DNA of 64,000 nucleotides, taken from Diaporthe sp. PMI_573 (lineage: Eukaryota; Ascomycota; Sordariomycetes; Diaporthales; Diaporthaceae). The first letter of the stretch is position 1. Each line of letters starts with the position of its first letter. A program made the position numbers and the translations under genes. This document shows positions 1 through 13,090 of this stretch, piece after piece. Under the pieces are notes generated by a model. That model saw only the letters and a program-made list of their open reading frames with translations, was not told where the DNA came from and did no database searches. The stretch covers positions 1-64,000 of the forward strand of contig JAJTUP010000049.1 in the NCBI GenBank assembly GCA_021399435.1. Direction: 5' to 3'.

Positions 1-1968
<1,968 letters not shown>

Positions 1969-2338
1969 TTAAATCTTATCCTCAGCCAGGCAGTCATTGC
2001 TGAGACTCGCGTCGCACTGAGGGCACCATCCGTAACAGTTCTCCTGCGCATTCTAGGTCAGCAATCGCTTTGACTTTTGCGGGTCTCGCCCCGCGGTTGC
2101 CATGCAGCTCTCCGTTGAGCTTTCCATGGGGACATCCATGGAGGCTCCCGCGGGACTGAGCGTTCGGTCTGAAAAGAACGGACGATGCTAAACGTACATT
2201 GGCGGTCCCACTTGATTTGCAGCCCTCAACGCAAGACTTCTCAAATCCCGGAACGTAGGCACCGTCAGTCTGCGGAAGTGCTGCGGAGGCGACCATGGCG
2301 ACGAAGGATGCCGCGGCGAGGATGTTGCGCAGATACAT
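1969..2338 (-). CDS. Small secreted cysteine-rich protein (71 aa)
   Basis: Predicted secreted peptide, unknown function. Exon 1 (2338-2198) encodes a clear signal peptide: hydrophobic core LAAASFVAMVASA, with cleavage likely after ASA or at ALPQT. Exon 2 (2043-1969) follows a 154-base GTACGT...CGCAG intron with a GCTGAC branch site and keeps phase. The mature part is about 50 residues with six cysteines at positions 36, 40, 50, 54, 57 and 65, the spacing C-x3-C ... C-x3-C-x2-C-x7-C. Even cysteine number, small size and secretion fit an apoplastic effector-like or antimicrobial peptide, but no family was recognised. A competing acceptor at CTAG, 9 bases upstream, would add three residues without changing the frame. 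A TATA box lies about 145 bases upstream. Confidence 0.6.
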
Positions 2339-2482
2339 GGTGTGGCGGGGTGCGAGTGTCTCGGAGTTATTTGGGATTGGCTCGAAGTCTTTGTCTCGTA
2401 TGCTTTAATATGAGGGCTTTCTGAAAAGGATGCTTCGGTAGATTTGAATTGCGAACCATTCTCTGGTGACTTATGTTCCTCT

Positions 2483-2490
2483 TTTATATA
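2483..2490 (-). promoter_or_regulatory. TATA box of the small secreted protein gene
   Basis: On the minus strand this reads TATATAAA, about 145 bases upstream of the ATG at 2338, a usual TATA-to-start distance for a highly expressed fungal secreted-protein gene. Confidence 0.5.
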
Positions 2491-3307
2491 TAATGTAAAA
2501 GAAGCCACGTGAGGTCTTCACTGTGGAGCGGATGACTCGCACGGTCGCGTGTAGATCCCATAAATTAAGGTCAGCTCTCTGAAACGAAACGCTTTCAATA
2601 AACGTGGAACACCAGCGCATGAGTAGGGCTGAGCAGTTAATCTCGCGCTGTCCCCAGCCTAGATTTAAAAGGGGTAAGGTGCCGACTCCCGCACACTGAG
2701 CAAGCTTTAACTAGCCAGGGCGCCAAAACGACCGCTTGCAATTGGGTTCTGGCTACCAGGCGCAAATATACATGTAGCCGCGCGCACTACATTTCTGGAC
2801 GTACGGTATTTATCACGGAAAGAAAATCATCGTCGAGGCATGAAGTGGGTTGATGCGATCGGCACTTGGAATGCCAAGAATCCCTGGCTCACTGGTCCCC
2901 CAACAGGCATGAGCGGACGATCTTGGCTTTCCTGCCCCTTACAATCAAACACCTCAATGTTAACTCTGACCTCACATTACTTGTCCGCACTTCAGTGGCA
3001 CATCTATTGTCATACCTCCTTTCAGCCATTGAGGCTTCCTTGCGATTGAATGTATGATGGTCGACGGCATGATACGCTCATATTAATACGGCATCATACA
3101 AAATCTTCAAATTGCTCTTTGCAAGGCACAGGCAATACAGGGAACGCCAGTTATCGGCTTTCATTGCTGGAATTCCGAGCCCCTCTTATGGCACAATCTA
3201 TGGGGGTGTTGTTAGAGGCTTAGGTGATCTTGCGGCTTGATCGCTATAGAATATCATGTTGACTGGGGTAAAACGCGCTGGAATACAACCTTTCACTCCC
3301 TAACCTG
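2491..3307. other. Intergenic, no gene seen
   Basis: Lies between the promoter of the small secreted protein and the 3' end of the membrane-protein gene. Only short unsupported frames are present. Confidence 0.5.
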
Positions 3308-5926
3308 CTACGTCCTTTTCACTTTGATCTTCTCGCATCCGTCGGCTTTTCCAAGCTTGACCAATACATCATCTTTACACAATCCCTTCCTCTGCAGACC
3401 TTGCGCCACCGCCTTGTCGCTGGCACTATTTCCCAACTCCAGTGTCTCTTCCAGCTCCTCGGATGCCACAAGCTGGGAAATAACGTGCCAAACATTCCCA
3501 TACCGCGAATAGCGCGTATGCCGGGCATACAATACGGCTACAACCGTGACTACAGCGACATAGGCCGCCAGCAGACTCGTCACGGCAATGAAACCAGCAC
3601 ATGTAGCTGTCGAGGGCGGCCATGATCCCGGCACCGTGACCCCGCGGGTCGTGACGAGCCGCACCTCTTCGGCGACGTCCATCGTGTCCTCCAGAAATTG
3701 ATAGTATAGGTTGAAGCCCGCCATGGTTATGAAGGCGTGCAGTGCATCTGCGGCCCGACCAGCGCGATGAGAGTCTCCGAGAACAATATTGGTGAACAAA
3801 AAGGCGTACTCGTCGTTCACCTGGGTTGCATTGACACAGCATGAATGTCGTGTTCTTGATCTTGTAGCTGCCGAGTTGGATGTTCATCTCATGCTGGAGC
3901 AGATTGACCGCCAGTGCGCTGGGGCTGACCTGTTCTGTAGGTAGATTTAAAAGATCGCCGAATGGGGGTGGGGGTGTGTACGGCGTATGATGATTGATTT
4001 GCAGATCAAAGATGCCTCTGTCTGCAACTGCCTTGTGCGAGGGGTTGAGGCTTAGGTACCTCGCAGCCTCGTCGATGCTGGAACCGTTGTTTAGCTCTAT
4101 CGACCATGATTTCAACCGCTCCCTAGTTACTCCGGCGGCCGTCATGTAAGTGTCTCGGTAAGCAAAGTTGAAGGCCGAAAAGCATACTGAGAGCTTGATG
4201 AAGTAACCCGGCATTACCTCGTATATGGACCATTCGCTATCGGCCGATGGCAGGCCTAAAGGCATAAAAATGGCGGGCGGTTGTTCCCCAAAACTTAGCT
4301 CGTCCAAGTTTGAAGAGTACACTAGCCATACTGAAGAGTTCTCCGACCACGGCCCAGCTGCCGGATCCCACGATGGTTCCCATTCACCCCTGAAGTGTCC
4401 TCCCACACCATCAATGACGCAACCTGTGGCCGCCCATGTTCCTGTGAAATTGTTTGCCGCTCCGATTTCGCACTGGAATGTTACTTTTGGACAGCCATTG
4501 GAGGAGTTGCACACTGGGCCTGTGCTAGGTCGTGCTTCTTGCAGGCTCTGGCCGTAGTCTAAGACGCCTTGCAGCCACCCATACTTGATGTGCAGTGAGG
4601 CATTTGAAATGATAGGCCGCATGCATGCGACTCTCGAGCTCATAACCATAGACATCCCGTCGTAATCACGGACTGAAGTCCGACTCTCTCTTTGCGACAT
4701 CGGAAGAAGTCCGCGTTGATTGAGACCGGTGTCGCTGAAGCCGCGAGCGTCGGGACTGGAGTTGTGAGGGGCTGAAACCTCTCCAAATACAGGATAAATA
4801 ACGTTGCTGCCCTTAAGGCTCCCTTGAAATAATGTGAGGTTGTCTAGCCCAGGATAGGCAAACAGGCTATTGACTGTAGTGGTGGTAAGGTCACCCACCA
4901 TCCTGAAAGGATGCATGTCCGAGAGCAAAATGGTGGATGTGAACTGAAGAGCCAGACTCAACAAAGCCACCAATATGATCAGCCATGCTTCAAGATGCCA
5001 GATGATATATGACGCCTTGCCTTTGTACGAAAGGAGCAACATCACGAGCTTCCAAGGTCCATCATTGATACCTCGTATCACCGAGGCGTAGGCCACCTGC
5101 GAACGCGGGACTGAGAGGCGCTCAAGCAGCAACGCCGCAAGCATTGAAGTGCAAATGGTTGCTTGTATCCCAATGACGAACCGCAGGTTAATCGAACCAG
5201 TGTGACGGCCTGAGGCATCCACGTGCGGATTGCCAGCTGCCGCCAAACCCACATGGCTTTGGCAGCTTCTTGGGCAGAACCATCTTGAGTATACTTAGCA
5301 CGTGAAAAAATAATTCGAGCATGGTGGAATTTGGAAGATCAAGAAGGCGGAATAGATGACTCACAGCCGAACCACAGGAAATTGAGGAACCCGAAGATCC
5401 CCAGTATTCCAACGAAGCCTCCAATGATGCCGGCACACCCTTCGAGACCCAGCGATTCTGAGAGTGGTATACGAGGTGTATACTGAAGCTTCGTGTTGGA
5501 AGGCATCAATTGTGGAGTTTTGGGCGGGAGGGGCGACACTTGCTGAGTTGGTGCAACAACAGTCGAGACATCGTCATGGTCCGAAAGCGTGGGAGCCGAC
5601 GGTGCAAGGGGAGGAGTCCGACGTCCGGATTCACTGACAACTGCGATGTTTTGAGTTTGATTTAGAGAGGATGGTACCTTCCCGGAAGTTTTGCTGTCAA
5701 ATCCATTCGTAGGACCCTCTTCTGACAATTGGGTCCCAGCCCTGTCAGCCGGGGCTTGATTTGTGTCATTACAAGCAGTATCAGCGTTTCCGACTCGGAT
5801 ATCCTGGGAGGAAGACGACGGCGTTTGCTCGCCCGAGGGCTGGGAAGGAGTGGGGTCTTTTCCTTCCTTTGCCCTCGCAATGAGAGGCAGGAGTGGTGCT
5901 TTCTGATCTATCAAAGGCTTATACAT
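3308..5926 (-). pseudogene. Large fungal membrane protein gene with two frameshifts
   Basis: Resembles a fungal family of roughly 800-residue multi-pass membrane proteins of unknown function. Exon 1 (5926-5365) encodes a Pro/Ser/Thr-rich cytosolic N-terminus ending in a Gly-rich hydrophobic segment (GIIGGFVGILGIFGFLNFLW). A GTGAGT...CAAG intron (5364-5284) follows. Exon 2 then runs to the stop at 3308 with further membrane segments, a glycosylated outer loop rich in Asn-X-Ser/Thr and paired cysteines, and a last helix before a charged tail. The frame breaks twice with no plausible intron: near 5193-5200, where one base appears lost (CTGGTTCG), and near 3833-3838, where two bases appear lost from a TG run. 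On both sides of each break the sequence still reads as protein. It is either a recent pseudogene or carries local assembly errors; the intact neighbours favour the former. Confidence 0.65.
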
Positions 5927-6101
5927 CTTTCATCTAACGGACTGGAGGAAATGGTGTAAGACGTGGTAAAGTGTATAAGAAGCAGTTATAAAGCCTATCG
6001 AATATTGATTAAGTTGTTCCGCCTTGTAAAAGATCAATTTCTAACTCAAGGGGACAATAATCTATATGCCTAAACCGCTTCAAACTCTTAAACGCACTTT
6101 G

Positions 6102-6186
6102 TTGCCTTATTCCCCTTGGAGTGTAAAATCCTACTTTAATTGTTTGAAAGCTTTCTCTTGCCTTATTCTTTTGGCGTGTTAAATCC
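6102..6186. repeat. Short direct duplication
   Basis: TTGCCTTATTCCCCTTGGAG at 6102 recurs as TTGCCTTATTCTTTTGGCG at 6158, each followed by TGT(A/T)AAATCC. The two 29-base copies are 56 bases apart and differ mainly by C/T changes. Confidence 0.5.
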
Positions 6187-7056
6187 GCCTGATCATTAAA
6201 ACAGTTTACCGGTGGGCGTATCGCTTGTTATTGGGCTGTGATTCAGCTCGCAGGGTGTTGGCTGACATGCAGCCTGAGATGTGACAGAAAACGCCCTCGG
6301 TGTGTAGTCTAAGACCGTAGTCTGCTATAGATATTGATAATACATACTGGGCAAATTAGCTTCCCTGATTCCTCCAGCTTGATATCTACTATGGCCAGCT
6401 TGTACATTTAGCAATTACTTACATCTATACATAGCTTACTTGGTATATATAGGATCAAAAGATACATTTTCAACTTGCACGATGATTAAGAGTCTCTTAC
6501 TGTTCATACATTCATGAGACGATCCTATTGCTTGTGTGTCTAAATGCAATACTTGAGCTTCTGGTATGACGAGGTATCTGATGTCCTCGATGACGTGTCA
6601 TCGTTTAGGTCCAGGGAGCATGTATTCGAAAGTTACGTGAGAATCTTCGCAGCAATTTGTTAGTAAGGGTTGGTGGCTTCTGCCATAACTGATGTCTAGA
6701 ACAACGTGGAAGGCAGTGTACTGACCAATTCCTTATAATTAACCCAGGCTCCAAAGTGCCCCGTTTTGTTACGTAGAGAAATCACAGCATCGAACGCCAC
6801 CCCCACCCCTCTCCCCCTCTTTTTCCCTGGAGGGAACACATTTGTTATCGGGCATGGTGACTCCGGAAAGAAACAGGGCTAGTGCACTAGTATTTCGTAG
6901 AGTTATTCTTGAAAACGGCCGACAGTAACGTTTTGCTTTGCGAGCTCACCTACGCATTTCCTCGATGATCAAGCCCCCTGTAGAATACGTGGGAGCCCTA
7001 CAAGTTGTATTCTCACTATGGTTCTCTCTGCTGACACATTGTTGTTTTTCAAACCT

Positions 7057-7169
7057 ACTGTTATCGGCATTGTATGATATCTAAGGCGGGGTCTTCGAGC
7101 GTGTACCATTATGTGAAGGGACCGCCTACAGCTCTGTAGGAGTATGTACACGGATTAAAAACGAAACCA
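7057..7169 (+). repeat. Dispersed repeat A, copy 1
   Basis: About 113 bases matching the reverse complement of 60336-60452, with about a dozen substitutions, nearly all transitions, plus one small gap. The best conserved core is GGGACCGCCTACAGCTCT. A more diverged third copy lies at 30538-30620. Confidence 0.7.
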
Positions 7170-9250
7170 CCACTTAAATGCTAACGTTCTGTTATAGACA
7201 GGTGTGGTCCTCAGGCCAAAGTATTGATGTGCACCATCAATCCCAATGATTGTCTTTCTGAAGAAGAGTCCAGTTGACCGTGCATTAGACGCATATGTGC
7301 TTATCTTTTGAGGCATTGGCAGCAATTAAAGTTGGTGCAGTCCTTCCTTTTAGAACCAAATTTTTCCGAGGATGTAATAATCGCTCTTTACGACGACAAG
7401 GCATAGGTTGTCGTACCGGGTCCTTGATCTGCGTAATTAGATGCGCGTGTAAATTGCTGACAGCTTCGACGGTAAGTGTCTAGCAGCACTTGAGAAAGAG
7501 CCACAGGATCGGAAGGGTGGGGGGTCAAAGCAATGACGACAGATCTCAGAAAGAGATTGGCCGAGGGGAGAAACTGGCGAACATGAGACCAGGAATGTGG
7601 GATTATGACTGCCAATTGATGATTTATTGAACGAGGCCTCCACGATACGAATGCTGCAGGTCATCTCCGCTGGCTATGCAGGTGAACAAAGTATGCGAAG
7701 CATGATGCAACCCGGAACGAAAACATTGCCATATGTCAACACAACAGGTCCGTTCAGGATGGCCAGTGCGGTGTACTAGGCAGATTTCTCAGCCTTATGT
7801 CCCGGTTCTCAGGTGCGCCATGCCCGCATTCAAAGTGCCGTTTGGTACCGGTTATTCATAGAGTGGCCGTGCAGAGCGCAAGGCGTGTCCGCGCACAGAA
7901 ATTGGGGCCAAGGCAGACTTGCCAGATCCATCTAACCTGAATGCTGTAGTCCACTCGGTTAGTTTCGGGCCCCGGCTCGTAATCCACCGTGGCGCTCCAC
8001 CGTGTACGCTAAGATGAGGCATCGATGTGTTGCAAGGGTTAAGAATTGCGAGACCAAACGCGACATGAAGACAAAGGCGGGTTTGAAGGGTGGTTTTTGA
8101 GGCAGGTGTCGAAGCAAGGGGTCCCGTCCGGAGGTGAGGGCATCGTCACGAAGCCGATGCAGGCCTCCAAATGACTGGTTGACTCGTACGAGTGAATCTA
8201 AGCGTGATTGGGATCACTTACCCCTCAGTGGATGGATCTACACTACTGTTGATCATGACGAATGATAACTTCAGGTGCCTATATGTTTGATACCCATGCA
8301 GTCTGGGCAAGCCGAGTCTTGAATGTATACCAATGAAGCTTGGATCTGACAAGCATCGTCCATGGCATTTGCGTGGACCGTAATCTGTCCTGTCCGTAGC
8401 AATTGTACAATCTTACTGGAGGGGGTTCCAGCTTCTAAGATTTGTTCGCAGGGTTGGATTTACATAAGCCCGTTGTGCTTGTTTATTCGCGGGTGGCTTG
8501 ACGAGGATGTGAGGTGGAGTATCCCGAGCCAAAATTGATAACGACCATGTGGCACACCGTATCTGGAGTCGGCCTGACAGGCTTGCAGGGCCGCCCTGGA
8601 CGGTGAAGCGAGAGTAGCCTGCGGATCCCTGAACTCAGCCTGCCAGGTACGTGCAGATCACTCCACCACGCCGGCGACAGTCGGGCATATTCTTGCCCAG
8701 AAGACCTCTAGGCTCTGAATCATTCTGCCACGTTCTGTCATCCGAACACCGCTCTTCCACATTGGACGCACGAGACTGGCCCGCGCCAAACTCGCTTGTT
8801 TTTCGCTTCCCAGATAGCCTATCGGTCCGTCGCGCCACTCGTCGCGCCGTTGCCAAGAAGCCGTGGAGCCCGTCCGGCGACTCTCAACCAACGGATGGCC
8901 CCACCGTTGTGCAGGGGAGTTATGACAGAGTGCCGACTTGCTGGATCTCCCTGTCCCTGGTGACATGGGCCCGGTGGTCCACCAATGCAAGATTTGAGTG
9001 ACGCTGGGTCCAGAAAGGGGAGGGCGTCTAAAAGCCCGGCGGCAGCCAGCCTCTGGGCCCTGCTGCTGCTGTTAGGTTCTTCTCTCCATGTTTTGCTGCT
9101 TTCCCGGGGTCATTTTCAGTGTGAACGTTCAGTTGAGTATTTTCGCTCTTTACCAGGACGTATCGGTCGTCAAGAACACTCTTTCATTCTGTATTCAGAT
9201 CTTTTAGCATTTCCTTTCTTTATTTCCATTTTCGTTTTTTCGCCATCGTC

Positions 9251-10324
9251 ATGGCTCCATCTTCATTCAAGAAGCTCGGGGCAGCGTTCGCTTTCGCTTC
9301 CGCAGGGAGGGTTGCCGCCCACTCTCCTGACCTCCTGGGGAGTGTTGTTGATGCCATATTCGGCGAGACCCCAACGCCCACACATACTCACACAACGAGC
9401 TACGTGACCGGAACCTCGACGAGCGTCAACGATGTCGGCGAGACCACCGTCGTTGTCGTAGTCGACACGACTATCTGCCCCGTCACGGCCTCCGAAGCCT
9501 CCGAGAGCTCAGCCCTTCCTACCGAGACCAGTCCCGTTCCAGTCCCGGCCACAGCGACGTCTGAGACGGCCGCTGTGGCTGTGACGCCCTCAGCTTCAGG
9601 TTCCGCCGTCTTCAGCACTTCGCTCTTCCTGAACTCTTCCGTGCCAATGACCACCAGCACAATTTTTACGTCCCACACATCGACGATCACTGCTTGCCCT
9701 ACCGGTACTGCCGCATCCGATTGCACCGTTGGAGATGTCACCACTGTCGTTGTCGCCCTCTCAACGACCGTCTGCCCTGTCACAGCCACTCAGGGCGCAT
9801 CCAACTCTACTGTTAGGCCTACCGCTTCCGGAAATGTACCCGGCTTCGGCACCTCGAGGACCGGCGCACTGGGAGCCACCACCCTGACGGCATCGCCGTC
9901 CCGCTTCTCCTCGGTGGTCAAATCTTCCTCCGTCCGCCGCCCCCAGACCACCATTACCAGCACCCCAAGCCTCGTCCTGACGACCGTCTCCGCCTCGTCC
10001 ACCACCTCCGAAACCGAGGAATCTACCGGTACGGTCCTCGAGATGGCCACGGGCTCGCCGTCCGAATACTCGGCAGTCTACACGGACGCGACAGAGACGG
10101 TGGCCGTTCCCTCCGCCACCACCACGCCGACCACCACCAACTATAACGACGCGCTCATGAGCCTCGCCAGCTCAGTGGAGGCCTCCTCGGCTGAGCAGAC
10201 GGGTGGCAGCAACTGCCAGGGCATGGACTGCATCGTCGTCCAGTCCAATTCCGGGGTCAAGAGCAAGATGAACGCCAGCGGGTTTGCGCTGGTCGCGCTT
10301 GCTGGCGCTGTGTTCTTGCTTTAA
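9251..10324 (+). CDS. GPI-anchored Ser/Thr-rich cell-wall protein (357 aa)
   Basis: Predicted surface protein, single exon. It has a weak N-terminal signal peptide (FAFASAGRVAAHS), then a long region dominated by Thr, Ser, Val and Ala that would be heavily O-mannosylated. It ends with a hydrophobic tail (GFALVALAGAVFLL) after a short basic spacer and small residues (SNSGVKSKMNASG), the layout of a GPI attachment signal. Two imperfect internal repeats share the pattern VGxxTTVVV...TT(I/V)CPVTA, at about residues 60-80 and 160-180, each ending in a cysteine. This pattern is common in fungal GPI adhesin-like wall proteins. A CxGMDC pair lies just before the tail. The ATG follows a pyrimidine-rich leader typical of fungal 5' UTRs. 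Function is structural or adhesive by class only. Confidence 0.8.
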   Translation: MAPSSFKKLGAAFAFASAGRVAAHSPDLLGSVVDAIFGETPTPTHTHTTSYVTGTSTSVNDVGETTVVVVVDTTICPVTASEASESSALPTETSPVPVPATATSETAAVAVTPSASGSAVFSTSLFLNSSVPMTTSTIFTSHTSTITACPTGTAASDCTVGDVTTVVVALSTTVCPVTATQGASNSTVRPTASGNVPGFGTSRTGALGATTLTASPSRFSSVVKSSSVRRPQTTITSTPSLVLTTVSASSTTSETEESTGTVLEMATGSPSEYSAVYTDATETVAVPSATTTPTTTNYNDALMSLASSVEASSAEQTGGSNCQGMDCIVVQSNSGVKSKMNASGFALVALAGAVFLL

Positions 10325-10953
10325 GGGACTTTCTGATAGCATTTTGGTCAAGCTTCATGTGACCATTGCTGAAAGTTCTCGTTGATTACGAGAGGGTGTA
10401 GATAAAACTCAGTGCATATATCTCAAGCGACAAATTTCTTTGTATATATATACCATAATAGAGCTACGCGGTAGCATGAAATAAATCATCAAAACCCATA
10501 TCAGGAACTTGTTGCGCACAAGACTACAGTGTATGCAAACACAGCTTAGTATCGTCACAAATGCTCAATTAAAGGTGGAGAAATAGTGCTGTCGCTTGAA
10601 GATATTGGAAAATCTCCATATTATTGATGCACATCAGTACGACCGTTGCGTAAACCTAAAAATACCACAATCGGATACAAATCATTGACTACTTTTGAGA
10701 TTCGGGCTCCAAGACAATTGTTCTTTGACACAATTCGTCGTGGAGTCGGCCGCATTCGATTTCTCGTGCAGACAAAGCAACGTTCGCGTAATATAACCAG
10801 CGCGGCAAATACTCGCAATGTAAAACCAACGCACATGTGACACAAAGCAACCGGCCCCGATCGCTACCACAACGGCAGGGCAAAAGCTCGCCTTGGCGCC
10901 AGCTCTGAGACTCCAGAGGACTTCGATCCGGCAAAGACTCACAACACGTCGAT
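10325..10953. other. Intergenic, no gene seen
   Basis: AT-rich 3' region of the wall-protein gene followed by the promoter of the next gene. Both genes read rightward. Overlapping minus-strand frames at 10621-11015 are not supported. Confidence 0.5.
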
Positions 10954-12586
10954 ATGGCGCAGCCAGCCCCGGAACGAAGTACCCGGGAATTACGGCAACT
11001 ATTCGGGCGTCTCACTGATCAAGCCGCCGGCCTGATAGCATCGTCTCAGACATGCGAATGCGGTGCAGGGGCCCACGCGGCAGGCGGCCCAGATCTCAAC
11101 GAGATGATCAATGAGCTGATTCCTATCCGGCAACGGGTAGGCGGTTGCATTTGTGGGCCTCCATGTGATGGTACCAACGTTGAGGACGACCTGGGCGACG
11201 CAGCCTTGGATGCGATGTTGGGTAGACTCGAATGGCAATACAGCGTGCTTCATGAAGAGGTGAACGCAGCACCGTGCGACTGTGCTGAGAGGCCCGAGAT
11301 TCCAGAGCGCCGAACAGAGCCAGTAGAGCCAGCAGAGCCAGTTGTCCCAGTTGTCCCAGAAATCCTGGTTCCTCAAATCCCGCGGACTTTGATGGGCTTT
11401 CCGGAGGAGCTTCGCAGCATGATCTGGTGGGAGACACTGAGACCCAGGAACGGAATTGTGCGCATCGTACCCTATACCATGATAGCTCCTTCTGCAGAAG
11501 ACGCCCGCATAGGTGGCCCCGAGTACCACCGTCAGCGCTTCTCAGTGCCTGGCGACACTAGAAATGTACTTGAGCCTCAGCGCGAGACTTGGGCGCGTCT
11601 CGGGGAGCGTTTCGACCCCAGGACTAACGAGTACAATATTCTTCGCGCCGACCGCCAAATTTACGAGGAAGCCGAGAGGGAGTTTTGGCGGAGGGTCGCG
11701 ACAGATAGACTGATGTTGTCTTTCGGCCCTGAAGTTCACAGTCGAGACCTCCCAGCGCCTACGGGCCCCGCGGAATATAATGGCATACTCTCTGCATGGA
11801 CCTTTTTCATGACCCTTCTCCGAGACGACCCAAACAACCCAAACACCCAACACTTCCCAGAAAACCTTCGGTACATGCAGCATATGCGCGGAGTCGATTA
11901 CTTGGGGGTAATTCGAGGGGTACACCTTGACCTGACTAACACTACCATGGAGGCAAATAGACAAGCCCTGGCCCCCTTTCAACAGATGGGTAGAACAAAT
12001 GCCATTCAATATCTGGATGGCCTTCTTGAACTCATGCATCGACACCTCACGGGGTTAGAACACCTGTCGCTGGCATTCGGCGGCTGGGTACCCGATCTCA
12101 GTCAAACACCGGTGAGTGACCCAATCTGGGACCTGTGTTTCTGCTGGTATTGACAGACATCCTCAGTGGCGCGAAGGCCCTCCCATGGCAATGTTTGGTG
12201 GAGTGCCGCAACCGGCGATTCCGAGTTCTAGGCACTGGGTTCTGCGCTTGATGAGATTTAGGACACGCCCGCTTACCCGGCTGAGGCTGCGGGTGGTGTT
12301 TTACCTGCCCGGCATCGACACAATGTCGTTGAGGAATCTAGCTCAAACCCCAGCGGCAATACGTGCCGCTCATTTCATTACCAGCCTTCGGAGAGAGATG
12401 TTGGTCAATGGAAATGCGCTTGGTGATGGTTTGTGGAAGATTTCGCGGGATAACAGCAACCCTAGGGGCGTGAACGGTCCCATTTTTCGCCCCAGAATAA
12501 TAGTCTGGTGTGACGACAGTTGGGACGAGGACACTGAAACACATGTACAACACAAGGACGGAAGGTTCGAATATGATCCTCCATAA
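10954..12586 (+). CDS. 2EXR-domain protein (525 aa)
   Basis: Hypothetical protein with the fungal 2EXR motif, a short F-box-like segment with no known biochemical role. Two exons, 10954-12111 and 12167-12586, joined by a GTGAGT...CTCAG intron (55 bases) in phase 0. The N-terminal 120 residues contain paired cysteines (CECGAG, CICGPPC, CDC). A proline/valine/glutamate linker follows (EPAEPVVPVVPEIL), then the 2EXR core MGFPEELRSMIWWETLRP near residues 148-165. The rest is an alpha/beta region with LSLAFGGW-like strands, as in this family. No signal peptide or membrane helix. The N-terminal Cys-rich extension is longer than in the two other 2EXR genes of this window, at 55774 and 61396. Confidence 0.75.
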
Positions 12587-13090
12587 ATTTAGTGGGGGAA
12601 ACCTCAGGTTGACAGTCGGTCGCTATGTCAATCTCCGCGTGCTCACTAGAACAGCATATTGATTACCAGAACGGACATGATCGCTTTGACACGCAAGTCC
12701 AGAAGCGTCCGAGCCAAAGGAAGATTTGACGACAATTCCGGCTTAGTGCTCTAGACGAACATGGACTAAAAGTCGGGCTGGACTGCCTGCTGTGGCAAGC
12801 TCGACTCATGTGGCGACATTTCTGCTTCCCGACAGTAAGCGGCCAGATCTGAGCCGACTCTGGCTTGCAGTCAGGCTTGCATCAAATTACTCCGGCTTCT
12901 AAACCCATTTTGTGGAGAGTCCCTGAAACCCCACGTTGTATCTCGACCCAAGCGCCACTGAAATCGACCACGCCTACAAAATTCAGAGATATCACCCCAA
13001 ACCACTTCCCAAAGCCGGCAAACAACAGCGACGTTTCCCCACCTCTCACAACCCGCCTCCCCAACCCCCATCCCCCCTTCGCGCACCACC
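12587..13090. other. Intergenic, promoter of the GNAT gene
   Basis: Contains a pyrimidine/C-rich leader (about 13035-13090) directly before the ATG of the next gene. Nothing else is recognised. Confidence 0.5.

Larger units (their letters stand above)
5927..9250. other. Long intergenic region (3.3 kb)
   Basis: No gene is supported. Visible structure: AT-rich stretches at about 5990-6190 and 6330-6480, a short duplicated block at 6102-6186, a pyrimidine-rich run near 6798-6830, and one copy of a dispersed repeat at 7057-7169. The 3' end is the promoter and pyrimidine-rich leader of the wall-protein gene. Open frames at 8635-9001 overlap on both strands and look like chance. Confidence 0.5.

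Noticed and set aside
3833..3930. Possible intron GTCAGC...CCCAG that would bypass the 3' frameshift of the membrane-protein gene
   Set aside because: It keeps phase, but it has a poor donor and would remove sequence that reads as conserved protein (LLQHEMNIQLGSYKIKNTTF), so a 2-base deletion is the simpler reading.
8635..9001. Overlapping frames of 73-116 codons on both strands upstream of the wall protein
   Set aside because: GC-rich promoter sequence with no domain or partner exon; no protein-like pattern on either strand.
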